A stretch of 64,000 nt of DNA, taken from assembly GCA_030374805.1 (NCBI GenBank), contig JARGSG010000040.1:1-64000 (forward strand), in the 5' to 3' direction. Of this stretch, positions 33,965 through 43,869 are shown in pieces (the first letter of the stretch is position 1; each line of letters begins with the position of its first letter). The DNA is from Gracilaria gracilis (taxonomy: Eukaryota > Rhodophyta > Florideophyceae > Gracilariales > Gracilariaceae). The translations under genes and the position numbers were made by a program. Below the pieces are notes generated by a model, which was given only the letters and a program-made list of their open reading frames with translations, did no database searches and was not told the origin of the DNA.

Positions 33965-34577
33965 ACTGGGCATAGATACACTTCGTCGGAAAGACGATGA
34001 ATTTCCATAGATAGCCGAGCCATCCAGATCGTTCAAAATGGAAATGAAGTTGAGATAATAAGCTCAAACCAGAGCGAGGTCTGAAGCGAAGGCGTTCGGT
34101 AGCGTGTTCTCCGTGACGTTTATCAGGTAAAAGGGATTTGGGTGTTTGGCATCACGTTTCAACCGAAAGCCTGAGATGAGTCTACAAGTAGAAGAAGACA
34201 GCGAATACATGCGTTAAGTTGGCAGAGCGTTCCATAAATGTTCTGTATGGGATCTACATGGCATAAATGTGCCCTTTGTCTACCGTATTTGTGTGAATAC
34301 ATATCCTCAGGAGCTATCCCAATTCGATCAGGGCAAAGATATATATTTGTATACTAGAAAACTGACCCGACTTCAATTCTGGGCTCGATCATCTGTCGCA
34401 AATCCTTTAGTATTGAAAATAAGTTTTTGCCTTATCACGTCATCTTTGCCGAACTTCCTGGCAATTTTGGTTGCTCATAGACTCAAGACATACTCAACAC
34501 CCAGGCTCTATATCTGGATTTCCGAGGTTAACTTATTATGCGGTATAGCCTGTAATTGGAAACAATGCAGTATACAA

Positions 34578-35102
34578 ATGTTGGTTCAGGTTTATCACCA
34601 TCGTCTATTGCGCTGCAACTATTTATTGTTTTGCGTAGAACCAATATGTTTGAAAGTGAACAAAGAACACATTGTGTTCGTCATTGCGGCGATGCCGCCG
34701 TTCATTGTTTCAGCGTCTCTGGTTTGCACACTACTGGCTATGAGTGGGCACTGGTTTCTGATCAATCCCCAGTTTGAGCTTTTTTTTATTCCTCTCGACA
34801 GCTGGATAATGGTTTTGGGGGGATGGTTTGACTTTGTTCTGCTTCTACGTGTAGTAATTGATATATCTGCCGCACATTTTCATAACTGTTGCTACATTGG
34901 TGAGTGTTGTTGTTGGAACCAGAAGAACTCAAAACATTTTGGATTCTGGTATTGCCGTGAATTATGCAGAGTAAACTATGTTGTGCCAGACGTTCTGCTA
35001 GCGTTTGTTTTGATCATTGTGGTAGAAACAATCTGTTTGCATTTGAGTTTGCGTTTATGCAGAGACACAATGCATGTGGCTCATTGTTTGCCCGACTTTT
35101 GA
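34578..35102 (+). CDS. Possible multi-pass membrane protein
   Basis: The frame is open from about 34269 to 35102, with its first ATG at 34578 (174 residues). It is Cys- and Leu-rich with three or four hydrophobic spans (VFVIAAMPPFIVSASLV, SWIMVLGGWFDFVLLL, VPDVLLAFVLIIVVET). No family is recognised and the base composition is AT-rich like its non-coding surroundings, so it may be a chance frame. Confidence 0.25.
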   Translation: MLVQVYHHRLLRCNYLLFCVEPICLKVNKEHIVFVIAAMPPFIVSASLVCTLLAMSGHWFLINPQFELFFIPLDSWIMVLGGWFDFVLLLRVVIDISAAHFHNCCYIGECCCWNQKNSKHFGFWYCRELCRVNYVVPDVLLAFVLIIVVETICLHLSLRLCRDTMHVAHCLPDF

Positions 35103-35890
35103 GCCATCCGTGTTAGCTGTGTGATTCAAGCTGTTTGATTGTTATCATTGACCAAGGCGAAAACGGATAAGAATGAGCTTTGGAGTTCAAGTTCTTTGCA
35201 GTCTCCATAGTATAAAGTCCATATGTATCTACGACGGTCCTGGCTGACTATCGCGTGCGATGCACCTTGACGATGACGCAGTCAACAATGCAGTGTGAAA
35301 ACTGCAGTGCGTTGCTGTCACACTGTGTTTCGCCCAATAATTTGTGAGTGTCGGGTTTTTGAAGAAGAAAGAATTGGTTTTCGGATTCTGTACACTGTAA
35401 TGCAGACGTCGCGTGGATGAACTCTTATTTTTTCAATACTTTTATCGATGTAAATTTCAAAAACTTCCCGGTTTTGGATTCAATGTAGTTTGAAAATGGC
35501 TCGTTTCTGCATTGTTTTGAGGCCATATTCGAGTTTTTCGCCTTCCAATTGCCTGAAATACAAGGTTTCATAAGAATTGGCTGAAAAAAAGTTACTTACA
35601 TCGCTTGTAAGTTCCTCAAAACCTGCCAAAAAAACTACTATTGACTCACGAATTGCGTGTTAACTATGATACACGAAGTTTGTTGTAAGGTTGCCGTGTG
35701 TATTATGAAAACCGTGAAGTGGTCACAAGTTAAAAGCCATCTTTCAACGAAAAGGATGGGCCATCTTCCCGGCCTTGTAAAGCTAGCTCGTCTGCTTGTA
35801 AACTTCAACCGTATCGTCAATTGACGACAATGAGAAACATTTGCATACTTTTCAAATCTCTCATCAGGATCCAACACAAGATCTCCAGTC
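35103..35890. other. No gene recognised
   Basis: AT-rich with short frames only, downstream of the ABC pseudogene. Confidence 0.5.
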
Positions 35891-35904
35891 GTGGTGTTAA
35901 CACC

Positions 35905-37335
35905 TGTTATTTTGGCTTTCTTCCTTTCTCATCACAAATATTTCATCCACCATCATAACTGTCAACAATCTATGAGCAACCACTACCGTTGTTCGGTTCC
36001 TACAAACTTCTTTGAAGCTCGCCTGGAGTTCTCTTTCTGTACAGTGTGAGTGTCCTGCCAAATTAAAGAAGCGAGACAGTCATAGATTTCCTTGGGTGAG
36101 TAATTTGTTACGGTCCAGACTATTCACGTACCAATGCAGGTGTAGCTTCATCCTGGAGAACTATTGCAGGAGCCTTGATAACACATCTTGCGCATCCAAC
36201 ACGTTGTCTTTCACCCCCAGATAGATTTGGATTCTCTACCTTTGGGTCTCGATACCACCGTAGGAGAAAGAAGGGTTCGGTTACCTGGATAACCGAACCC
36301 CTCTTTCTCCTACGGTGGTATCGAGACCCAAAGGTAGAGAATCCAAAACCCCGTCCCAAAGCAGCGGTAGTTGCTGCTTCAAGAGTTTCAGCTTCTGTTG
36401 CATCCTGCATTCCCTAAGAAATATTATACCGAAGGGTTTTGGTGAACAACACCTAATACAGGGTACGTAACAGAGAAAGAGACAGAAACGGAGTCAGGGA
36501 GTTGAAGAATCGCTTTCCAGGCGGAGCTAGATTGCATCATTTACAGTATCTTGAGCAACGACACCAATACCTTGGCGAAGGGACTTTTGTGTGAAGGAAA
36601 GAATATCCTTTCCATCGTAGAACGTGAGAAGAAGACGCATTATGGTACTGGACGCCACAAAGAGGTCCGAGTAGAAGTATGTGAGTGCGATGTTACTACT
36701 TAAGATAACAGACTCTTGTCTTCATAATACTTCCCTTTTTCCTGCTACTGAACTGCCGACGAGGGCGACCATTTTTCCAGGTCGCACGGTGAATGGTATG
36801 TTTCGAAGTCCTCCATTGGTTCCCCTTTCTCCCCTTTGTAGCAGAAGGACACGTTTTCAAACGTGATCTCCCCTGCTCGCGCAGTAAGAATATCTTCCTC
36901 ACACATTTCCAAAGCAACAGCATCACTTCGACCCTTTACCGTAACCCGTTGCTGTAGTAAGTTGATACATTTCTCGAGATCGGTATCAGCCTGGGACAGG
37001 GCCCTGTAGAATGACCCAAGGAACTGCTGAGAAAATAAAGGAGGTATATGGTACTCTTGTTAGTGTTAGTATCGAGCGCAAGTAGGGCAGGACATGAACC
37101 GATATCCATGAGAGGGTTTCAATTGGGTTTCAATTTGAAATCGTCAAAGGGAACACGATCCATGTCATTATACCTGACTGAACTTCATGGACACTTGCAG
37201 TGAGAAAGAAAACGCAACGTACGAACAAAGGCTGGAAGATCTGACCAAAGTGTGTGTTGATCAAGACAAAATCTCCTGGCGTCAAAACCCCGAAAGCTAC
37301 TGCTCTAGCGGCCAGAATCGTTGAATCTGCCATCT
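35905..37335 (-). pseudogene. Decayed ABC half-transporter (ABCB7/HMT1/ATM1-like)
   Basis: Minus-strand pieces in order: the end of the membrane domain (ILAARAVAFGVLTPGDFVL, then FQPLF), FLGSFYRALSQADTDLEKC, EITFENVSFCYKGEKGEP, Walker A region VALVGSSVAGK, STIMRLLLTFYDG, Q-loop GVVAQDT, signature LSGGERQRV, Walker B AIVLQDEATPAL, and H-loop TTVVVAHRLLTV. ABC transporters use ATP to export substrates; this set suits the mitochondrial or vacuolar half-transporters. Three introns keep GT-AG ends (one runs from 37222 to CTCAGCAG near 37027, one starts GTAAATG after Q-loop DT, one starts GTACGTG after DEATPAL). Lesions include a frame slip after EKGEP, a TAG in the stretch TLRYNIS before GMQDATEAE, a degenerate Walker A, and a foldback inserted between the EAATTAA and LSGGE blocks. 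The N-terminal membrane domain is missing. Confidence 0.85.
36226..36347. repeat. 122-bp foldback (MITE-like) inside the ABC gene
   Basis: Two arms of about 57 bp starting TTTGGATTCTCTACC are near-perfect reverse complements (one mismatch), around a 6-base centre, CCTGGA. It sits between the H/Q region and the LSGGE signature of the ABC pseudogene, replacing part of that stretch. It would fold into a long hairpin RNA if transcribed. No clear target duplication beyond the palindromic ends. Confidence 0.92.
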
Positions 37336-37348
37336 GCCGTGGTGCGCT

Positions 37349-37672
37349 ATCGGCGGCATCGTCAATGGATCATTGTTTGGCAATTGTGCGGTTAGTGAAA
37401 GGCATTCGTAGCGAGGGCGACCAGCGGCGGAGAAAGCGCACTCTTCTGAAGGCCATAGCTGCGGTGTGCGGCGCGCTACGGAGAACGGTGGATGAGAACG
37501 ATCTCCATCGTCCGTGGTGGGGAACGAGATCGGCGGCTTGGTCAATGGTTCATCATTTGGCGGTTGTGCTGGTAGTGGACGGCAATCGTAGCGGCGGCGA
37601 CTGGCGGCGGAGAAGGCGCACTCCTCGGAAGGCCATGGCTGCGGCGTGCGGCGAGCTACAGAGAACGTTTCG
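37349..37672. repeat. 180-bp imperfect tandem duplication
   Basis: Unit 1 starts ATCGGCGGCATCGTCAATGG at 37349 and unit 2 ATCGGCGGCTTGGTCAATGG at 37529. They share most bases to about 37672, including GAGAACG at matching ends. It abuts the broken 5' side of the ABC pseudogene. No protein family is recognised in it. Confidence 0.8.
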
Positions 37673-38711
37673 TGCAGGATCTGCGTTGCAGGGTACTCGC
37701 AGATGGAGAGCGATTCGACGCGGGCGTCGGCGGCTTTGGCGTCTTGGCACTGCGCGGCGCCGGCGAGAACCCGCCGGCGAGATGTGCTGTTTGAACGCTT
37801 TTTGTGTTTTCAGCCTCTGGCTGCTGTGAACGACAGCTGCCTGTGACCGCGTCGACGAACCACTTCAAAATGGGCATGACGAAAGAACATCGAAAGGCCA
37901 TCTTCCGCAAGGACGGGCGTACACGCCGCAAGGCACCACAATCGCTTCGCATGCGGCCATCGATACGACACGACACATCTGCACATGTTCAAGTTCGGCG
38001 TCGAGGAGGCACAGTCCGTGCATCAACTCAACTCGTGAAAGCGCGTAGATGACGACGCCGTCCATTCCAGACTACGCGGTCGTGACGGAAGCTCACATGG
38101 AACAACAACGCGATGGTGCTTTATGACGTGGTTCAGGCGTGTGTGGACGTGTTCAACAGCGTGCCTCACAGACGTCATCCTTTGACGATGCGCACATTGC
38201 TCTGGCTTGCAAACAAGGCGTCCACCATAGCGTCTGTACGTTGACTAACATCTTCAGATCGAACGTCATCGAGAGAGAGTACTCGTGGAACGCGGAGAAA
38301 GCTGGGACGGAGTCGGCGGCTTTGATGGCCGAACTGATCTCGTGGGAAGGCAGTGAAGCGGGCTTGTAGGCTTTTCGTTTCAGACGTATTCATGTTGTAC
38401 GAGGTGTACACGGCGTACACGTAATACAATCTGTACAGGCGTACACCTGCCACACGCTTCACAAGGCTTGTAGTAGCCGCTCGATCACCTCAACAGTTGG
38501 CGAGCAGCAACGCGCAAGCGCGCGTGACGTGCGTAGCTCGTCGGCGAGTAGCCGCCATGTTCACGTACGTGTACAGGGTTACCGTCGGTACAGTACCGTG
38601 GCTACTTGCAGCGCTGCCCGAAGGCAGCACACCAGTTGTGGCTGCCGACTCCACCACCTTCGCCCGCCGCCACCGCTTTACTGCTGCTTGCGCCGTCTCT
38701 GCCCAAGCGTC
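37673..38711. other. Unassigned coding-like stretch
   Basis: GC-rich short frames, such as MTKEHRKAIFRKDGRTRRK (37877 on) and NAEKAGTESAALMAELISW (38290 on), look coding but belong to no family I know and are interrupted. They may be remnants of one gene. Confidence 0.3.
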
Positions 38712-39890
38712 ATGCAAATGCCGTCGCCTTCGGTGTCTTCAGCAAGCTCCGAATGTATTGATTCTCACGCCTTACCCGTCACGAATTTGCGCTCCACTCC
38801 TCTCTCTGCTTCGGAACAAAGCTCTCAAACCGAGTCATTGCATTTTGCACCCCCTTCCGGGCATCAAGAAAGCTCCGCGACTCCACTGGTGCTACCGCCC
38901 ATATGTAAGCCTTTGAATCCGTACGGAAGCCTCCATTTGCTCCCAGTGTCGTTTGAGCAGTTTGCAGGCATTGCTCCCTCCGCCTACGGCATCTATGATT
39001 ACATCGACGGTGTGCTCATTGCTAAGGAAATGAGTGACCTTATGCACAAACAAATTGTACACTACTTCGAGGCGGTTTTCGATGATCCCGACCGAGGAGC
39101 ACCACGTGGTTGGACGTTTAGACGAGAGGCCATGGTTGCTATTCCTTCTTATTCGTACGCTCTAAACTGCACACACCCCATGCAAACGCGATCCCGTTCA
39201 AAGCGGCCATCAAAGCCCGCCACCATGAAAACCCTTAGAAGAGAGCGTCATGCGGACATTGCTGTAGGAATACCGCAGACGCTTCAAGAAGCTCCACATG
39301 GCTCTCCTCGCTCCAGTCGAGCATGCTACCCAATTGGTCGCCCTCCGAAGGTGATTATTGAAGTGACCAGCCATAATCGCTCTACTGATTTGGAGGACAA
39401 AGAGAAAGATTACGAGCAAGCAAAGGTCATGTATTACATAATCGTAGACAGAGATCTGCCGCACAAAAAGCTATCTGCGTACTCTCCTATGGTTCACGTA
39501 GGCAAGCTACGTGGTCGGCGGTATGTATGGCAAGCTTACAGCCCTGGACAATCTTTCAACGCACCCGGTTTCGGCTTACTTAACGTTGATGACGTTCTCA
39601 ATCCAGACGCCAGACTAGTTGTGCAGCAAAATGAAAGGAAGAGAGTCGCCCGCGTTGAAGCTGAGAGAAGCAAAACTAAGAAAGAGACGGAGAAGAATGC
39701 GTGTTTACAGAAAAAGTTGGACGAATCTAGGGAGAAGACTGCTCGTTTGCAAGAGAAGTTAGAAAAAGAAAAAGAAAAGGCACGGAAGCGAGGAAAACGA
39801 ATGAGAGATGCAGGTTTAGTGGTCAGTGACGATAGCTCGAGTCCTCCAAAAAGTCCAGAACGATCAAAGCCCCGTAGAGAAAAGAAGTAA
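38712..39890 (+). CDS. Uma2-family nuclease domain with charged coiled-coil tail (copy 2)
   Basis: A 392-residue protein from ATG 38712; the frame is open upstream but has no ATG. Residues about 75-300 carry the Uma2/DUF820 blocks: YGIYDYIDGVLIAKEM, RRERHADIAVGI (catalytic Asp), PPKVIIEVTSHNRSTDLEDK (Glu and Lys) and YYIIVDRD. The domain has a longer insert of basic residues (MQTRSRSKRPSKPA) before the Asp block than copy 1. The C-terminus is again a Lys/Glu coiled coil (KLEKEKEKARKRGKRM) ending in Ser/Pro and basic residues. The shared design with the gene at 14.97 kb but moderate sequence similarity points to an old duplication and a maintained architecture. Intact. Confidence 0.86.
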   Translation: MQMPSPSVSSASSECIDSHALPVTNLRSTPLSASEQSSQTESLHFAPPSGHQESSATPLVLPPICKPLNPYGSLHLLPVSFEQFAGIAPSAYGIYDYIDGVLIAKEMSDLMHKQIVHYFEAVFDDPDRGAPRGWTFRREAMVAIPSYSYALNCTHPMQTRSRSKRPSKPATMKTLRRERHADIAVGIPQTLQEAPHGSPRSSRACYPIGRPPKVIIEVTSHNRSTDLEDKEKDYEQAKVMYYIIVDRDLPHKKLSAYSPMVHVGKLRGRRYVWQAYSPGQSFNAPGFGLLNVDDVLNPDARLVVQQNERKRVARVEAERSKTKKETEKNACLQKKLDESREKTARLQEKLEKEKEKARKRGKRMRDAGLVVSDDSSSPPKSPERSKPRREKK

Positions 39891-40657
39891 AACAGCATTT
39901 TGGAGGTTAACAGCGCCACCTTCCCAATTGCTTCAGTTGTTGAAAGTGTCATAGAGCTTTATGACACCCCCGGGCTTGTTCTCACAAATGGTTAATTCCA
40001 GAAGGTGAAGATCTAGCGCCACCATCGTAGAATGTTGGAGCTTGTAATTGCCTCTCCAACATCCTGGGCGACAGTGACCTAGCCCCACCGGCTTTCCGTG
40101 GGATCGGAGAGATCAGCAGGGACCATCATGGTCTATCTCACCCACACATCAAAAAGGGGGATATCGCAAATCAGTGGCTCTTGTAGTGCCGTGGTGATGG
40201 ACGCGCGGTCACAGTTGTGTGTGACGCTGCAGCACGCAGTGACGCGGCTGCGCGCGAGCCCGTTGAGCTGCGCGCGGCGGCTGACGGTGATGACGCGCGG
40301 GATGACAGCCTGACACGCCGTGGCGAACAGACCGACTGGCTCGCGGGCTCTCCGGGCCAGTGTTACCAAAGTACAGTAAACTTTACGTGTAATCGAGTTA
40401 CGTCAATTCGAAAGCGCGACGGCGGGTGCGCGCGTGTCTTATGCGCCGTGCCAGTGCCTGGCTTGCGTTTGTGTGCGTGTGTGTGCGCGCGCCGCCGCTG
40501 CACGCCGCGCCGTGCGTGCGTGCGTGCACGACGCGTGCGCCCCGTGCTCTTGGCTGCCACCGGTGACGATCATCCTGGTGATGACTAGCACTGTCAAGAT
40601 TGTTAACAAGGTGATGTTCACCGCCCATGATAGTCAACGCGACGTTAGTAAACTCAG
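39891..40657. other. No gene recognised
   Basis: A GC-rich region. A minus-strand frame 40369-40133 (ACQAVIPRVITVSRRAQLN, then PLICDIPLFDVW) looks exon-like but is unassigned. Confidence 0.35.
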
Positions 40658-41036
40658 ATGTCATGTTTCAAGACAGGGTTCATGTCGGCGATAAAAGGTT
40701 TGGGGTTCCCATCTGGTGCATACGCAGCACGAAGTGCCGCTTCCAAAGCTGAATGCAGTTCACGAGCGTAGGCCAGTAACGCCGACGGGTCGACTTTCGG
40801 GAGGGGAAGATAAAGATACGGCCGAAGTCCGTGTATAGAAGGCATGTGCGTTGCCCTGCTGGGGTACTGCCAAATATGCGAATGAATGGCAACCTATCGG
40901 AGGCGGTGTTTGTCGTTATTCGCGCTGCTTGGAAAGCTGTCGAAGATGAGTAATTGTGCAGTGGGTGCTCATAGTAGTCGATGTGGACGATGCGAACCGA
41001 GATTAAGGCATCGGAAACATTCGTGCATTCCTGTGA
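40658..41036 (-). pseudogene. REV3 (DNA polymerase zeta catalytic subunit) N-terminal fragment
   Basis: The minus strand reads SVRIVHIDYYEHPL, then PFIRIFGSTPAGQRTC, then, one base out of frame, IHGLRPYLYLPLP and ELHSALEAALRAAYAPDGNP. This is the start of B-family polymerase REV3, whose N-terminus in other eukaryotes reads VRIVTADYY, then RVFGATPAGQKTC and LHGIFPYLYVP. Pol zeta extends mismatched or damaged termini in translesion synthesis. Only about 120 codons are present; the frame stops at 40657 and no polymerase domain follows on this strand. A CATCACAG acceptor lies just upstream near 41030. Either a fragment, or an isolated first part of a gene disrupted here. Confidence 0.78.
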
Positions 41037-41645
41037 TGCAAATCACCGCCTTGAGGGTTCATCTATTTGCGCTTTTGAACAAGCAAGCCCAGCTGCTCGA
41101 TGCAATCTCAGTCAAAGGTTATTTGTGCTCAAGTGGGTCATATCCAAATCCTTCTCGAACGCTTCGCGTCACCGTGTGTTGGAGAACTCAGGTTCAGAAG
41201 TGCAAGATCATCTCTTCCGTTGAGAGCATCACGAAGCTCCCGGAGCCTCGAAAGAACGAATGAGGTGAATCTTAAAGCAATGAGACTGTTGAGAACGTTC
41301 TTGGTTCAGGGTTGGCCGCCAGATCTCTGTCTGAAGATCGGACTCTGTTCATCTGATGATCAGAGAGCATCCCGGCATGCACGCGGTGTCGATAATGCGA
41401 TGTCCGTTCGGTAATTCAATCTCGCGCCTTGCTTTACAAGTCTTTGAACTGCAAGCACTCGATCTTGAAGGCTCAACACGTGCTCCAAACAAAATGTATA
41501 ACATGAGTTGACGCGTTGTAACGCTCACGCACTTCGCTTCATAATCAATAACCATAACGATATCGATATTCCTTGAACAAACACCAGACGAAGAGGAACA
41601 ATAAGAGCATAACAAATAACTTATCCGGCGAACGCTTTCAGCGGC
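41037..41645. other. No gene recognised
   Basis: Short interrupted frames only. Confidence 0.45.
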
Positions 41646-42383
41646 ATGCCCACCCAACAACTGTGTATCCCCTTTCCTTCGTCGATGCACTGTTCATATT
41701 GTCATTTGCTTGAAGCTGTTCATTCGTTGTGGACGAACGCGGCATTGTGCACGCCGTGCTTCGAACTTTACAAGAACAAGGTATTGACAGTTTATCGCGC
41801 ACGATTGGCATCAAAACGAAAATCATTTGAGTCGTTTGAGGATTCTATACCGCATCGGGTTCAATCGTTTCGGAAAAGGCTGAACTCTGCGCAGCTAGAC
41901 TACCGCAACCCGCGACTTTTGCCCACCGAATTTGCTCCACAACTTACACAACAAACTAACAACCAAGAGCCATTATCTCCCGAAGTTCTTCTTCACACTC
42001 CACAACCTTCACCAATGACTACTCCTATGTTATTTACGCCGCCACAAATGGAAGGACATTTACAGCCTCAACAACAGGCTGGGTATTCAGCCAACCAGAA
42101 TCCGATGTCTTCGGGAAACGTAATACCAGAAAGCGCATCCCTAGACCAGACGGAAGCCAACTGTACTACACAAGAGCTTAAGCATGCGTTGCAGTCGTCC
42201 CAAAACGATGTGGAACAGAACCTCGAGAAGCTTACTACACACCTAGAAAAGCAAATTTCTATGCTTAGATCGGAAAACGAGAAGCTTAAAAATGAGCTTA
42301 GCTCTAAAACAAGCAGCTTAGAGGAAGTGAAACAAGCTCTGGCAGGTTTGGTCGTCAAGATTGGAACAGCACAAAACGATTAA
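41646..42383 (+). CDS. Zinc-finger/coiled-coil protein, unknown function
   Basis: A 245-residue single-exon protein from ATG 41646. Near the N-terminus is a Cys4 finger, CSYCHLLEAVHSLWTNAALC plus PC, with GATA-like spacing (C-x2-C, 15 residues, C-x2-C) and the inner Trp. A basic segment follows (RARLASKRKSF), then a Gln/Pro/Thr-rich low-complexity region and a strong C-terminal coiled coil with heptads (EQNLEKLTTHLEKQISMLRS onward). This suggests a nuclear DNA- or protein-binding factor that dimerises, but the target is unknown. Intact. Confidence 0.72.
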   Translation: MPTQQLCIPFPSSMHCSYCHLLEAVHSLWTNAALCTPCFELYKNKVLTVYRARLASKRKSFESFEDSIPHRVQSFRKRLNSAQLDYRNPRLLPTEFAPQLTQQTNNQEPLSPEVLLHTPQPSPMTTPMLFTPPQMEGHLQPQQQAGYSANQNPMSSGNVIPESASLDQTEANCTTQELKHALQSSQNDVEQNLEKLTTHLEKQISMLRSENEKLKNELSSKTSSLEEVKQALAGLVVKIGTAQND

Positions 42384-43051
42384 TGTACCCCTGGTAATCG
42401 CTAGCGATCGAAAAAAAAACCGAGCTCATTAACGCCCCATTCACCTCCAGATCGCCGCACTAAAGTACTACCGTCCCTGAGAACGGCGATTTGACTATGA
42501 AAGCGAGACTGGTTGCGTGTGCTAGGGCGGGTGGTAGTAGGTAGAGGCAACAAGAATTTTTCGATGTACAAGAGTAAGTTTGTGAGTGTTGCAAAGACGG
42601 CGTGATGCGTGTTTGCGTGCGTATGCAAAAGAGGTTGAGACACGACGGTATAAGAGTTGGAGCGTGGCGTGACGTGCTGACGGTTGTGGACGACAACAGC
42701 GCGACGGTGCAACTTCCTTGTTGAGCGGCGAGGTATGCCAACATGTGGCGGCGGTCAGTGGGAACGTATTCGGCGCTAGTCAGGGAGAAGACGCGACGCG
42801 AAGAACAGCAATTCGTGTCGACGACGGCAGTGAGTGGATGAATGCGCAGGTGCAGTAGATGACGAGATGATGGTGACGCGTCGCATAGCGATGGGCGAAT
42901 CGACTGCGATTGCTGGCGCACGGTACAAAAAGAAGCGAGGCGGCGGGCGGTTTGACGACGACGAGGATGGAGCGTCACACGTGCTTTGAGAACGGTGTGG
43001 TCGAAAGGACTGTTTCCTTCTACGCGAGACGGGGCGAAGTTGACGGATGTG
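42384..43051. other. Upstream region of the vWA gene
   Basis: No gene recognised on either strand; the long minus-strand frame here is antisense-like and has no domain. Confidence 0.45.
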
Positions 43052-43806
43052 ATGCGCATGTGGTTGCAAGTGACGCTGGTTTGCTTGCTGGTGTACCGCG
43101 CACACGCGGGTGAAACCGTATGGACGACGCGCACGCAATCGTACCCAGACGCCGCCGCAGCGGCGACAGAAGAGCCACAACCCACGCCAGAAGCAACGCC
43201 CTCGCCGTCGCCAGCCGCCGCAGGCGCGCCCAGTCGGTGGGCGCTGCTCGAGTCCTCACTACACTCCGTGCCGCCGCAAATGATGTCCAAGGTACAAACG
43301 GCCGTGAACGTCGCAACAGCCAGCCACTGTCACCCCTCGCTGTGCTTCGCACTCCACGGCAGCTCCTCTCTGTCCGCGGCCGACTTCCGCATGCAGAAGG
43401 AGTTCGTCAAGCTGGTGTCCGCCATCGTCGCGCTGGACGAACGCACCGCGTTCGCAGCCGTGCTGTACGACCGCCGCGTGCGGCGCGTGGCCAGGAAGTC
43501 GACGCGCGTGGAACGCTTCTTGACCAGGGTGAATCGGGTGCAGAGACGGTGCCCGTGTGACGCGGAGGTTAATGTGACGGGCGTGGTTGGACGCTGCGCG
43601 TGGGAGTTGAGGAGGGGCGGTGGCGATGGCGTGCGGAAGATGGTGCTGTTTGGCGGCGCGGCGTCGACGTGTGCGGCGTGCGCGTGGGCGCCGAAGGCGC
43701 CGGTGACGGCGGCGGAGGCGGCGACGGCGACGTGCTCGCCGTGCGCAGCTGGTACCACCTGGTGGACGTGATCGACCAGCTGGTGCGGTCCGTGTGCACC
43801 GTGTGA
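43052..43806 (+). CDS. Secreted von Willebrand factor A-domain protein
   Basis: From ATG 43052 the protein starts with a signal peptide (MRMWLQVTLVCLLVYRAHA), a Pro/Ala/Thr linker, then a vWA domain. The MIDAS strand reads CFALHGSSSLSAADF, so the first metal-binding Asp of the usual D-G-S-S-S is His here. KEFVKLVSAIVALDERTAF and CAWELRRGGGDGVRKMVLF follow. vWA domains mediate adhesion through a bound divalent metal. The first frame ends at 43771 in Cys-rich sequence. The C-terminal motif GDVLAVRSWYHLVDVIDQLV, also found in the minus-strand fragment at 46.2-46.4 kb, is in a second frame ending 43806, so a one-base slip near 43660-43700 is likely. The 3' end lies 64 bp from the convergent decarboxylase. 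Confidence 0.7.
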
Positions 43807-43869
43807 GCTGTGTCCGGCGTGTACAGCAATAACAATAAATGAATTTGAATTTTAAATGCTTTGTGCAAG

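Noticed and set aside
34269-35102. Full 277-residue frame as a membrane-protein gene
   Set aside because: The first part has no ATG and composition matches the AT-rich background; only the part from 34578 is listed, at low confidence.
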